This document shows, piece after piece, positions 35,845 to 44,677 of a stretch of DNA of 64,000 nucleotides (positions within the stretch are counted from its first letter, which is position 1; each line of letters starts with the position of its first letter). The notes beneath the pieces are model-generated. The model was not told the DNA's origin, searched no databases, and was given only the letters and a program-made list of their open reading frames with translations. Source of the DNA: SZUA-36 sp963753105 (GTDB taxonomy: Bacteria > Pseudomonadota > Gammaproteobacteria > Xanthomonadales > SZUA-36); contig CAVWBD010000011.1 in the NCBI GenBank assembly GCA_963753105.1, positions 62,001 to 126,000 of the forward strand, given 5' to 3'. Made by a program: the position numbers and the translations under genes.

Positions 35845-36297
35845 TCACCAGGGTTTGCCAAGAATATATTCGAAAGCCTGTTGCAGGTTTGTCCTGGCCC
35901 GTTCAGTCATTTCCTTACCCAGGCCAAATTCATAGGCCCGGATGGTTAACAGGAATGCGGGCGGCGGTTCGTGGCCGTTGACCTGTTTGTAAACCGACAA
36001 TAGCGAGGCCGGGCTCATCGCATGGGTGGTGAAGGTGTCATCGCGCGCAGCGGTCAATGGCTGCATTTCATATGGCTCGGCGCAGGAAACGCTGGCATCC
36101 ACGAAGATGATGCACTCACGTTCTTCCAAATCCACCGCGTGCTCGATTTGTAACTGGAAATCGGTCAGCAGTTCGACCTCAGATAGCTCGCCTGTCTTTT
36201 GCTGGTGTTCTTCCAGCAGGTCGTACAGGGCGGGGCCCAGCGCATCGTCGCCACGTGACGGGTTGCCCCAGGTGAAAATCAATACAGGTGCAGGCAT
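35845..36297 (-). CDS. hoxW: Hydrogenase maturation protease (HoxW/HyaD type)
   Basis: A 150-residue endopeptidase with the family start IFTWGNPSRGDDALGPAL, an acid ligand in ELLTDFQLQIEHAVDL and IIFVDASVSC, and the THAMSPASLL histidine that binds nickel. These proteases clip the C-terminal extension of the [NiFe] large subunit after metal insertion. It is the last gene of the hox operon, 63 bases after hoxH, whose product carries a matching C-terminal extension. It converges with the fusion gene. Confidence 0.9.
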   Translation of the reverse strand: MPAPVLIFTWGNPSRGDDALGPALYDLLEEHQQKTGELSEVELLTDFQLQIEHAVDLEERECIIFVDASVSCAEPYEMQPLTAARDDTFTTHAMSPASLLSVYKQVNGHEPPPAFLLTIRAYEFGLGKEMTERARTNLQQAFEYILGKPW

Positions 36298-36360
36298 GGT
36301 TCAATCCGGGCACGATGGTGTACGCCAGTAAGCGTACACCAGCTGCCTTTCAAAGTTTTG

Positions 36361-37851
36361 TCAGATGGTGCGGTCGATCTGGCCGGTTACCCGTTTCTCC
36401 AGGCGATCCACCAGTTCACCGTCATCGTCCACCAGGTTCAGTTCCATCGGCATCTTGCCCATGGCGTGTGTTGCGCAGGACAGACACGGGTCATAGGCGC
36501 GGATGGCGACTTCGACCTGGTTGAGCATGGGCTCGTTGAGACGGTTGCCGTCCAGGTACTGGTTTGCAACCTTGCGGATGGATTCGTTCATCGCCTGGTT
36601 GTTGTTGGTCGTCGATACGATCAGGCTGGCCTTGGTTACGATACCGAGGTCATCGATTTCATAATGATGGAACAGGGTGCCGCGCGGGGCTTCGACTACA
36701 CCGGTGCCACTGCTTTGCAATTCACCCTGGAGACGCAGGTCTTTGCCCATGATGTCCGGGTCGTTCAGCAGCACCCCGACGGCTTCCGTGCAGTACAGCA
36801 GCTCGATCAGGCGTGCCCAGTGGTAAGCCATGGTTGACTGCACCGGCAGACCATCGCCCAGGGCCATGAATTCCTTGCGCTCGGCGTCTGCCAGCGGCAT
36901 CCGCATATAGTCACAGTTATTGATCCTCGCCAGCGGGCCGACCCGGTACCAGCCTTCTTCTTCGCCGAGAGAGGTGATGAACGGGAACTTCATGTAGCTC
37001 CAGTCTTTGACGCTTTCGCGGATGTAGTCACCGTAGTTGACGTAATTGACGTGGTCAAAAATGGTATCGCCGTTGATGGCCTTGGCCCGCAGACCGCCGT
37101 GGTACAACTCGAAGGCGCCGTCATCGCGGACCATGCTCATCATGTTGGTCTGGATGGTGCCAAATTCCATGTGATAGTCGAAGTTATCGAATATGACTTT
37201 CTTGAGCAGTGCTAGCGCTCCCTGTGCCCACTCGATGTTGCGGGCAACATCTTCCTGCAGGTAGGCAACCTCTTCCTGGCTCAGTGACTTGTTGACACCG
37301 CCGGGAATGGCGCCGGTGCCGTGGATGCGCTTACCGGCGGTCACGCGTATGACTTCCTGGCCGTACTTACGCAGCAGCACGCCTTGCTTGGCGATTTCAG
37401 GAAAGTCTTCGATTACACCGATCACATTGCGGTGTTGCACGTGGTCGTCAAACCCGAACAACAGGTCCGGTGAGCACAGGTGGAAGAAGTGCAGGGCATG
37501 CGATTGCAGTGTCTGGCCCAGGTGCATCAACTGGCGGACCTTGTTGGCCGTCGGTGTCAGATCGGCTGCACCGACGATCATGTCGGTTGCCTTGGCAGCG
37601 GCCAGGTGATGGCTGACCGGGCAGATTCCGCACAAACGCTGAACCAGTACCGGCAATTCCCAGTAAGGTCTGCCCTGGATGAATTTTTCAAAACCGCGGA
37701 ACTCGGTAATATGCAGACGCGCTTGCCTGATATTACGGTTCTTCCCCTGCAGCAAGGTCACCTTGCCATGGCCCTCGACACGGGTCAGTGGCTCGATGAC
37801 GATACGTTTCGTATCCTGGGGGTTTGCGGCTGTTTCCAATGGTGAGGTCAT
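36361..37851 (-). CDS. hoxH: NAD-linked [NiFe] hydrogenase large subunit HoxH
   Basis: A 496-residue large subunit with the N-terminal RVEGHGKV motif, the proximal nickel-ligand motif RLCGICPVSHH (residue about 72-82) and the distal DPCLSCATHAMG motif (about 451-462). After that histidine a stretch of about 35 residues (KMPMELNLVDDDG onward) remains, the extension removed by HoxW. Sequence around both motifs and the HoxFUY partners place it in group 3d, bidirectional cytoplasmic hydrogenases that couple H2 and NAD(H). The gene is intact, unlike its three upstream partners. Confidence 0.95.
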   Translation of the reverse strand: MTSPLETAANPQDTKRIVIEPLTRVEGHGKVTLLQGKNRNIRQARLHITEFRGFEKFIQGRPYWELPVLVQRLCGICPVSHHLAAAKATDMIVGAADLTPTANKVRQLMHLGQTLQSHALHFFHLCSPDLLFGFDDHVQHRNVIGVIEDFPEIAKQGVLLRKYGQEVIRVTAGKRIHGTGAIPGGVNKSLSQEEVAYLQEDVARNIEWAQGALALLKKVIFDNFDYHMEFGTIQTNMMSMVRDDGAFELYHGGLRAKAINGDTIFDHVNYVNYGDYIRESVKDWSYMKFPFITSLGEEEGWYRVGPLARINNCDYMRMPLADAERKEFMALGDGLPVQSTMAYHWARLIELLYCTEAVGVLLNDPDIMGKDLRLQGELQSSGTGVVEAPRGTLFHHYEIDDLGIVTKASLIVSTTNNNQAMNESIRKVANQYLDGNRLNEPMLNQVEVAIRAYDPCLSCATHAMGKMPMELNLVDDDGELVDRLEKRVTGQIDRTI

Positions 37852-37881
37852 GTCGATCTCTCTTTAACTTTGTCTGTTGTA

Positions 37882-38470
37882 TCAATCGTAATTGATCATT
37901 GAATATGGGAAGCTGACTTCGTTACCTGAAACCACGTCGGTCAGGAATTTCCAGATCGTATCCGCCCGCGGCGGGCAACCCGGCAGGAAGTAGTCGACCC
38001 TGACCACTTCATGGATCGGGATGGACCTTGTCCAGCAATAGCGGGATTTCCACGTCATTGGGTACATGCGGATTTTCAACCCCGATACCGTGGATATACG
38101 CTTCCTCGAGACATTCTTTCAGATCAAACTGGTTGCGCATGGCGGGGATGCCGCCGGTGACCGCGCAGGAACCCAATGCAACCAGGATGTCGCAGTTGGC
38201 GCGGAACTCGCGCAGGTCGTGGATGTTGTGGGCATTGGCGACACCGCCCTCGATCAGGCCGATGTCACATTTCCCGATGGTCTTGATATCGGTAATCGGT
38301 GAGCGGTCGAACTCCACCACTTCCACCAGGTCCAGGATGCGTTCGTCGATATCGAGCAGGGACATGTGACAACCAAAGCAACCGCATAACGGCGCCGTGG
38401 CGACCAGCAACTTTTCCTTTCGGGCTGGTTTGCTTTGTTGGGTATCACTACTTTGTTGAAGTTCACTCAT
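37882..38470 (-). CDS. hoxY: Hydrogenase small subunit HoxY (frameshift near 38020)
   Basis: The 4Fe-4S proximal cluster ligands appear as LCGCFGCHMSLLDID near the N-terminus, LGSCAVTGGIP in the middle and DYFLPGCPPRADT near the C-terminus. An extra base near 38020 interrupts the reading at DKVHP; removing it continues as IHEVVRVDYFLPGCPP, giving about 195 residues, the usual HoxY length. ATG 38470 is chosen within an 8-base overlap with hoxU; an upstream ATG at 38482 is also in frame. It passes electrons from the HoxH active site to HoxU. Confidence 0.88.
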
Positions 38471-39216
38471 TTGGGCCACCATTGGTCAGTTTTTGCTTGG
38501 CAGTTTCCCTGGCGACAGCATCGCCCACCATGTTGATCGGTTTGCCGTCATACAGGCGCTCACCGATGGGGGTTTCATAGCCCTGGTACTTGGGCAGTAT
38601 TGCACCCACCGGGCAAACCGAGGCCGCCTGGTCGGTGGGTGAAAAATCGGTATCACCGAGTTTTCCGCTGGGCGAGTTGAACACCAGTCTGCTGTCCATT
38701 CCGCGGCCGGAAATGGCAAATACGGACTTCTGGTCTTCGTATTTGCTGACGCGCACACACAGTCCACAGAGGATGCAACGGTTGTAGTAAAACATCATGT
38801 CCTTGTGCGAAGCATCGATCGAGCGCTTGGGGAAGAAATGCGTGAAACGCGGTGCTCAGCATGCCAACGTGATAGGCCACGGCCTGCAACTGGCAGTCAC
38901 CGCTTTTTTCACAAGCAGGGCAAGTGTGGTTGCCCTCGACGAACAGCATTTGCAACAGCGTGCGCCGTTCATCGAGGATTTCCTCGGAGCTGTTGTCCAC
39001 ATCCATGCCCTCGGCTGCTTTCAGCGTGCAGGACGTGGTGTGCCTGCCGTTCACGCTGACGACGCATACACGGCAACTGCCATGCGGTGGGAAGTCCGGG
39101 TTGTGGCACAGGTGCGGGATGTACTCGCCGGCTCTCAGCGCGGCGTCCATGACGGTCTCGCCATCCTCGAAGGGGATGTCCTTGCCGTCCAGCTTGAATG
39201 TTTTTTCTGTGCTCAA
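38463..39216 (-). CDS. hoxU: Diaphorase subunit HoxU (frameshift near 38850)
   Basis: An N-terminal [2Fe-2S] domain with CHNPDFPPHGSCRVCVV and SCTLKA, the NuoG-like HTCPACEKSGDCQLQ and CILCGLCVRV iron-sulfur motifs, and a final CPVGAI show HoxU, about 250 residues, homologous to the N-terminus of NuoG. The first frame runs to LSTAFHAF; one base near 38850 shifts into FFPKRSIDASHKDMMFYY, and the rest reads on cleanly. It overlaps hoxF by 4 bases and hoxY by 8. Confidence 0.88.
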
Positions 39217-41000
39217 TTTCCTAACCTCAGGTGGGCTTCTTCATCATCACGTCCGGTGAGATGCCTGGAGACTTCCAGGGCTTTGTCAAGGTTGAAAGAA
39301 GGTTCATGGCTCTTGTTCACCAGGCGCCTTGCGTAGGTGGTTGGGAACTTCTGCAGTGTATCCAGCACCGCGTTGGGCGCAGTTGAGCCCAGGCCGCAAT
39401 GCGCGGTCTTTTTCATCACCTTGCAGATGTTTTTGAGTTCCTCGATGTCGTAGCTGGTTGCATAGCCGACCATGACTTTCTCAATCAGGTCGTTCATCAG
39501 GCGCCCGCCGACACGGCACGGCGTGCAAAAACCACAGCTCTCATGAGTGAAGAAGCGGGTAAAGTTCAGCACCATTTTCAGCAGGTCGCGTTGCCGGTTG
39601 AAAATCATGAATGAACCGCCGTTGGGAACATCTTCGAAGGCGATCTTGCGGTAAAACTCCTGGGACGGAATGGTGAAGCCGGCAGCGCCGGATAACTGCA
39701 CTGCCTGGGTGTCTTCAGCCCCGCAGTCTTCCAGTACCTGCCGGATGGTTACACCGAAGGGATACTCGTAGACGCCGGGCCTGTCACAGTCCCCGCTGAT
39801 GCTGAACAGCTTGGTGCCGTTGATTCCTCGGTACCGGCAGAACGGAACCAATCGGCGCCGAATACTGCGATTCTCGCCGCGGCGAGCAGGGTTTCGACGT
39901 TATTGACCACGGTGGGCTTCTTCATGTAGCCACTGGTGACCGGGAAGGGCGGCCGTTTACGTGGAATACCGCGTTTGCCTTCCAGTGACTCGATCAGGGC
40001 GGATTCCTCGCCGCAGACATAGGCGCCTGCGCCCAGGTGGATTTCGATGTCGAAATCAAAGCCCTCATGTCCGTTGATGTTTTTGCCCAGTAAATTGGCG
40101 TCACGCCGCTCCTGCAATGTCTTTTCAAGCGCCTCTACCAGGTACAGGTACTCGCCACGCAGGTATAAGAAGCCTTTTTTGGCGCCGACCGTGCCGCCAC
40201 ACAGGGTCATGCCTTCAAAAACAGAGTCCGCGTAGCTGCTGAGCAGCACGCGGTCTTTGAATGTGCCGGGTTCGCCCTCGTCGGCGTTGCAGACGATAAA
40301 ATGCTCATCGGCTTCGCGCATCCCGGCAGAAACGCCACTTCGTCCCGGCTTTGAAGCCGGCGCCGCCACGGCCACGTAAGCCGGACTCGTCCAGGTCATT
40401 GAGTATCGCATCGGCGCCCTTGACGATCAGGGCGTCGATGGCGCTGCCCTTGATCAGGCGCTTGTTGAGCAGCATGTCCTTGCGCAGGATGTTGTCCTCG
40501 ATGACAAAAAACCGCTTGGGCCATTTTCTGACCGGAACACCGGCTTCGATCAGGCCGACCATCTTGTGGATGCGTTCCTCGGTCAGGTTTGAGATGGCCA
40601 TGCCATTGACCAGTAGCGCTGGACCCTGGTCACACAGACCGGTGCAGGAGGTCATCTCGACAGTGACCTTGCCATCGGGGCGGGGCACTCCCAGCTCGAC
40701 GCCGAGCTTCTTGCACATGCCTTCCATCAGTGCCCTGTTTCCGAGCATGCGGTCGGTGATATTGTCACTGAAGCGGATGTCGTATTCGCCGCGTGGAATC
40801 CTGTCCAAAAATGCGTAAAATTCAATGACGGAATAGATCTGGACAGGGGGTATACCCAGGCGCTCAGACAGGAACTGGATCGCATCTTGAGGGATGTGAG
40901 AATAGCGTTTCTGAACTGCTATCAGAAGCTGTAGCAACCGGTCTGGTGTATCGCCTGAATCTGCCAATAAATCATTGAGGAAACTTTCGAGATTCTGCAT
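39213..41000 (-). CDS. hoxF: Diaphorase subunit HoxF (two frameshifts)
   Basis: The restored protein of about 595 residues joins a NuoE-like [2Fe-2S] domain (about 1-160, with TSCTGLCDQGPALLVNG) to a NuoF-like FMN/NAD domain (about 180-595, with GLRGRGGAGFKAGTKW, NADEGEPGTFKDR, GAGAYVCGEESALIESLEG and the 4Fe-4S motif ESCGFCTPCRVGG). Reading frames join near 40318 and near 39842. ATG 41000 is preferred to the GTG at 41012, which sits directly on the TTGGAG ribosome site. It is the NAD-reacting end of the hydrogenase and the first gene of the operon. Confidence 0.88.
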
Positions 41001-41144
41001 GGCGCACTGCACTCCAATTGGTTATAAACAATTGATATAGTGCAAGTATTTGTCTCGCAGTTTAGATGTTCTTATTTTTATGCCTGGCGGGATAATAACG
41101 AACACTAATTGGGTGCAGTAGACCATGCATGGGCTGAAATTTAA

Positions 41145-41158
41145 CTGATCTGGATCAG
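41145..41158. promoter_or_regulatory. FNR/ANR-like palindrome upstream of hoxF
   Basis: CTGATCTGGATCAG matches the FNR/ANR consensus (TTGAT-N4-ATCAA) at all but the two outermost bases and is a perfect palindrome in its arms. It lies 145 bases before the hoxF start in a 352-base gene-free stretch (41013-41364) that otherwise holds AT-rich sequence and a hairpin near 41296-41350. Anaerobic control of the hydrogenase operon would fit, but the distance is long for a simple activator site. Confidence 0.45.
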
Positions 41159-41293
41159 CTAAATGACCGCTTTTTTTGCCCCGAAATTACATTAAGATAT
41201 TGGTCATATAAGGGTCGGTTTTTCCGGCTTTGAATCAGGCCCTTAAAGCGACGCCATGAGGCGTTATTTGAAGTGGAAAAAGGGGGATAAGAA

Positions 41294-41350
41294 GGTGTCA
41301 GGTTCAATTTTCGACCGTGATCTGGCCCTCAGAAAAATGAACCTGACCCT
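41294..41350. repeat. Inverted repeat, REP-like
   Basis: GTGTCAGGTTCAATTTTC (41295-41312) pairs nearly completely with the GAAAAATGAACCTGACCC arm ending at 41349. It lies 14 bases past the SDR stop codon. The GGTCAGGTTCA-type arm is like the palindromes spread by REP-associated tyrosine transposases in gammaproteobacteria; no transposase is present. Confidence 0.6.
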
Positions 41351-41364
41351 TTCAATACGGCCCG

Positions 41365-42147
41365 TTACAGGGTGCCGGGGTAAAGGCCTCCATCCATCAG
41401 GATATTCTGGGCGGTGATGTAGGCGGCCTGCTGGCTGCACAAAAACGCGCAGAGCGCGCCAAATTCATCCGGGTCGCCTGGTCGTTTCGCGCCGACCTTG
41501 CTGAACATCTGCTCGCCGAACTCTTCCCGGTCGACTACCCGCAGGCCTTGGCGCCGGCGTCCACCACGGCCCACATGCGGTCGGTGGCGACATAGCCCGG
41601 CAAGAGGTTGTTGATGGTGACATTGTGTTGCGCAGGCTCCCGTCGCGATACCTGAAATGAAGCCGGTCAGTCCGGCGCGTGCGCCATTGGAAAGCCCCAG
41701 GACGTCAACCGGCATCTTCACCGCGACCGAGGTGATATTGACGATACGGCCAAAGCGGCGCTCGATCATGCCGTCCAGGCAGCGCTTGATCATGTCGATG
41801 GCGCTGTACATATTGGCGTTGACGGCGTCGAACCAGTCCTTTTGATCCCAGTCCCTGAAATCACCCGGTGGTGGCCCGCCGGCATTATTGACCAGGATAT
41901 CTGGGTTGGGGCAGGCGGCCAGCAATGCATCCCGGCCTTCATCGGTGGTGACATCCGCTTTTACTGCCTGAACCTCGCCACCGCCCAGGGCGGTGATTTC
42001 GGCTACGGCTTCATCCAGTGTTTCCTGGTGACGCCCGCAGATCCAGACATTGACGCCTTCCATTGCCAGGGCTTTTGCACAGGCCTTGCCGAGGCCCTTG
42101 CTGGAGGCGCAGACGATTGCTGATTTACCGGAGATGTTCAGATCCAT
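41365..42147 (-). CDS. SDR-family oxidoreductase (local compensating frameshifts)
   Basis: A Rossmann-fold short-chain dehydrogenase, 260 residues, with the cofactor motif CASSKGLGKACAKAL, the NNAGGPPPGDF loop, a catalytic Ser region (VNITSVAVKMP) and, in place of the usual YxxxK, SNGARAGLTGF, as in a known 3-oxoacyl-reductase-like SDR subgroup. Between about 41523 and 41650 the reading becomes basic and unlike the family (CATQCHHQQPLAGLCRHRP). The neighbouring frames read like the expected N-V-T-I-N-N-L-L-P-G-Y segment, so two opposite indels seem to cancel. It follows apbE across a strong hairpin and may be a separate unit. Confidence 0.78.
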   Translation of the reverse strand: MDLNISGKSAIVCASSKGLGKACAKALAMEGVNVWICGRHQETLDEAVAEITALGGGEVQAVKADVTTDEGRDALLAACPNPDILVNNAGGPPPGDFRDWDQKDWFDAVNANMYSAIDMIKRCLDGMIERRFGRIVNITSVAVKMPVDVLGLSNGARAGLTGFISGIATGACATQCHHQQPLAGLCRHRPHVGRGGRRRQGLRVVDREEFGEQMFSKVGAKRPGDPDEFGALCAFLCSQQAAYITAQNILMDGGLYPGTL

Positions 42148-42160
42148 GACGGCTCCAATG

Positions 42161-42210
42161 GGGTCAGAGTAAAGTGCCAGAGTAACTACTCCGGCACTTT
42201 ACTCTGACCC
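42161..42210. repeat. Perfect 18-bp inverted repeat, REP-like hairpin
   Basis: GGGTCAGAGTAAAGTGCC (42161-42178) has its exact reverse complement at 42193-42210, and GAGT/ACTC extends the stem inside past one mismatch to a 4-base loop. It begins 3 bases after the apbE stop codon. It is the strongest palindrome in the window and closes the kor-rnf operon. The arm resembles RAYT-associated REP sequences. Confidence 0.8.
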
Positions 42211-42213
42211 GGG

Positions 42214-43247
42214 TTATTCCTCAATGATGACCGGGGTGTCGACCTTGGCAAAGGTTATGCGCTGCTCCATTTTGGGTGTCAGGTAGATGGTTCCTGATTC
42301 ATCCACCACCGCAACCTGGTCGAGGTTCAGGGACCGGGCGACATCCGGCCCATCCATCCAGACCGGCCACCACCAGCGCGGTTGCCGCGGCATCGGCCAG
42401 CAGGCCATCGTCGGTGATCAAGGTGACCGAGGCGATGTCCGTGGCAGGCCACCCGGTGCCCGGGTCGAGGATATGCGGGTAGCGCTCGGTGTTGTCCTCG
42501 CGGAAACGTTCGTAATTGCCCGAGGTGAATATCGCCTCGTCACCCTGGACTTCGATATGAGCCGATACTGCCGCCACCGGGCTTCCTGACCGCGACCCGC
42601 CAGGGCCGGTTGCCATGGTCACCCATGGCGCGCAGGTCACCGCCCGCGTTGACGATCGCGTTCTCGATACCCAGTTCTTTCAGGCGCTCGATGGTCAGGT
42701 CAACGGCGTGGCCCTTGGCGATGCCACCAAAGTCCAGTTGCGCCACGGGGTTGTCCGAGCGCATTTCCAGCCCGTTGATGTGGATATCGAGGCTGGAAGG
42801 GTGCTTGGAAAGCAAATCGTCAATTTGCTGTTGCGTGGGTGGCGGGCCGATGACCGGGTAATCCGAGGTGTGGAAGCCCCACAGCCGGATCAATGCGCCG
42901 ATAGCGGGGTTGAAGCGGCCGCCGGTCGCTGCTTCGATGTCCTGTGAACGGCGCACCATCGTAACGATATCCGGGTTGGCCGTGGCGGTTTGCCCGTCGC
43001 TGAATGCCTGGTTGATATCCACCAGCAAACCCGGCTCCCAGGCGTGCCAGTCGCGGTGCATGTCATTGAACATGGCCTGCAATTCACCAAACGCCTGGTT
43101 GGCTTTTTCGGGCGAGACGTCATACAGCTTGACCTCGACCACGGTGCCAAAAACGAACAGCTGGGCGTTCTGCTCACCGTAGCGCTGGCAGCCGGCCAAC
43201 AGGAACAGGCAGAATAATAGCCAAAAAGACACGGGGGGGTATCTCAA
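42214..43247 (-). CDS. apbE: FAD:protein FMN transferase ApbE (lipoprotein; two frameshifts)
   Basis: A lipoprotein signal (LLFCLFLLAGC, lipobox LAGC) leads into the ApbE domain with FGTVVEVKLYD, GGRFNPAIGALIRLWGF, LDFGGIAKGHAVDLTIE and NAGGDLRAMG, then after an extra base near 42585 HILDPGTGWPA, and after another near 42350 the C-terminal VAVVDESGTIYLTPKM. Restored length is about 340 residues. ApbE attaches FMN to Thr in RnfG and RnfD (or NqrB/C), fitting its place at the end of the rnf operon. The start is unsure: TTG 43247 or GTG 43232; a run of seven G/C bases at this point may hide an indel. Confidence 0.85.
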
Positions 43248-43281
43248 AATTTTGGAAACAAAATTATGGGATACCCCCCGG
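43230..43281. repeat. Hairpin before apbE
   Basis: The run CGGGGGGGTATC near 43232 pairs with GATACCCCCCG near 43270-43280, with CAAAATTTT/ACAAAATT inside. It covers the possible start codons of apbE, so it could limit its translation relative to the Rnf genes, or it may only reflect the C-rich coding start. Confidence 0.45.
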
Positions 43282-43295
43282 TTCCAGGCGTAGAA

Positions 43296-43463
43296 TTATT
43301 GATGAGCGGGTCTTTCCTCATTGCTGCACTCGGTCTTGTTCGCGCAATCGTCTTCGCAGCCACCCGAGCATCCGCGCGAGCCCTTGGTGCCGTTGCGGTG
43401 TACCAGGCCAAAAACGACAAACACGACGGCCAAGAACAATAATGGTGCGATGTAACCAGACAT
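43296..43463 (-). CDS. NqrM-like small Cys-rich membrane protein (55 aa)
   Basis: This short gene has one N-terminal membrane helix (APLLFLAVVFVVFGLV, residues about 6-21) and a cysteine-rich tail, KGSRGCSGGCEDDCANKTEC. The plan (one helix, then K-G-S and four to five Cys) is that of NqrM (DUF539), which is needed for maturation of Na+-NQR and lies next to apbE in nqr operons. It starts 5 bases after the rnfA stop and precedes apbE. The ligand spacing is not identical to NqrM, so it may be an Rnf-specific relative, supplying or guarding the iron centre between RnfA and RnfE. Its cysteines also resemble FeoB-associated proteins. Confidence 0.7.
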   Translation of the reverse strand: MSGYIAPLLFLAVVFVVFGLVHRNGTKGSRGCSGGCEDDCANKTECSNEERPAHQ

Positions 43464-43468
43464 GATTT

Positions 43469-44044
43469 TTATAATAATCCCGCAAAGCCCATGAACGCCA
43501 TCGACAGCGTACCGGCGATGATCAGTACCAGCGCCGTACCCTTGGCGATGCCCGGTACGTCCGAGAACTCCACGGTTTCCCGGATCGAGGCCATCAACAC
43601 CAGCGCCAACGTCAGGCCGAGACCGGCGCCGACTGCGAAGGTGATGCCCTGGAAAAAGCCGTAACCACGGTTAGTCTGGAAGATCGCCAGGCCGAAGATT
43701 GCGCAGTTAGTGGTCATCAACGGCAGGAAGATACCCAGTTGGCGGAACAGCACCGGTGAAATCTTCTTGACCACCATCTCGACGATCTGCACCAGCGATG
43801 CGACCACGATGATAAAGGAGATGATACGCAGGAACGGTACTTTCTCCAGCACGTAGGTGTTCAGGAACCAGGCGCTGAGGGAGGTCAGCACCAGCACGAA
43901 GATATTGGCCAGGCCCATGCGCAGGGCCGTTTCCACGCGTGCGGATACACCCATGAACGGGCACAGGCCGAGGAACATGGCCAGGGTGAAGTTGTTGACC
44001 ACCATGGCCGAGAAGAAGATCGAAAACAGCGTTTGGTCATTCAT
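43469..44044 (-). CDS. rnfA: Rnf complex subunit A
   Basis: A 191-residue six-helix membrane protein, with FFSAMVVNNFTLAMFLGLCPFMGVS and LPLMTTNCAIFGLAIF, the conserved half-site cysteines (one in each repeat) that with RnfE hold an iron centre within the membrane. Length and motifs match RnfA/NqrE. It overlaps rnfE by 4 bases. It is part of the ion channel of the ferredoxin:NAD+ oxidoreductase. Confidence 0.95.
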   Translation of the reverse strand: MNDQTLFSIFFSAMVVNNFTLAMFLGLCPFMGVSARVETALRMGLANIFVLVLTSLSAWFLNTYVLEKVPFLRIISFIIVVASLVQIVEMVVKKISPVLFRQLGIFLPLMTTNCAIFGLAIFQTNRGYGFFQGITFAVGAGLGLTLALVLMASIRETVEFSDVPGIAKGTALVLIIAGTLSMAFMGFAGLL

Positions 44045-44677
44045 GATGATGCCTCCGCCGTCTGTGCCGCTTTATTCTTCTTGCGTTCCTCGAAGTAACC
44101 CATGCCCAGCAGGATGAAGCCGAGGGTCAGGAAGCCACCGGCTGGCAGCACCATGATGACCCAGGGTTCGAAGTTCGGGCCGAACAGGGAAATATCAAAG
44201 AAGGTGCCGACACCGAGGATCTCGCGGAAACCGCCCATCATCACCAGTGCAATGGTGAAGCCGATACCCACGCCAATGGCATCGAGCAGCGAGCGGAACA
44301 CGTTGTTCTTGGACGAGAAAGCCTCCTGGCGGCCGAGGATCATGCAGTTCACGACGATCAGCGCGATAAAAGCGCCGAGGTCCTTGTGCTGCACCGGCGC
44401 ATAGGCCTGCAACATCATGTCAGCCACGCGTCACGAAGGTCGCGATGACGAGGATGTAGGATGAGATACGCACTTCGTTGGGAATAAAACGCTTGAACAG
44501 CGAAATCAATACACTGGAGCAGCAGAGGACGAAAAATGTCGCCGCACTCATGGCCAGTGCGTTCTTGACGGTGTTGGTCACAGCCAGTGCCGGGCACAGC
44601 CCAAGCATCTGGATCAGTACCGGGTTTTCTTTCCAGATACCACGGACGAAGTCCTGGGATGGTGTTGTCTTTCTCAT
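44041..44677 (-). CDS. rnfE: Rnf complex subunit E (frameshift near 44428)
   Basis: The start (DFVRGIWKENPVLIQMLGLCPALAVTNTVKNALAM) and the rest (VADMMLQAYAPVQHKDLGAFIALIVVNCMILGR, ending in FEERKKNKAA) are in two frames joined across one extra base near 44428, at IATFVT. The restored protein of about 212 residues has six membrane helices, including the GLCPALAVT and VVNCMILG cysteines paired with those of RnfA. It overlaps rnfG and rnfA by 4 bases each. Confidence 0.92.

Noticed and set aside
36361..41000. hoxF, hoxU and hoxY as true pseudogenes
   Set aside because: All cofactor-binding residues are kept, the shifts are single bases that rejoin without loss, and hoxH and hoxW are intact, so sequencing error fits better than decay.
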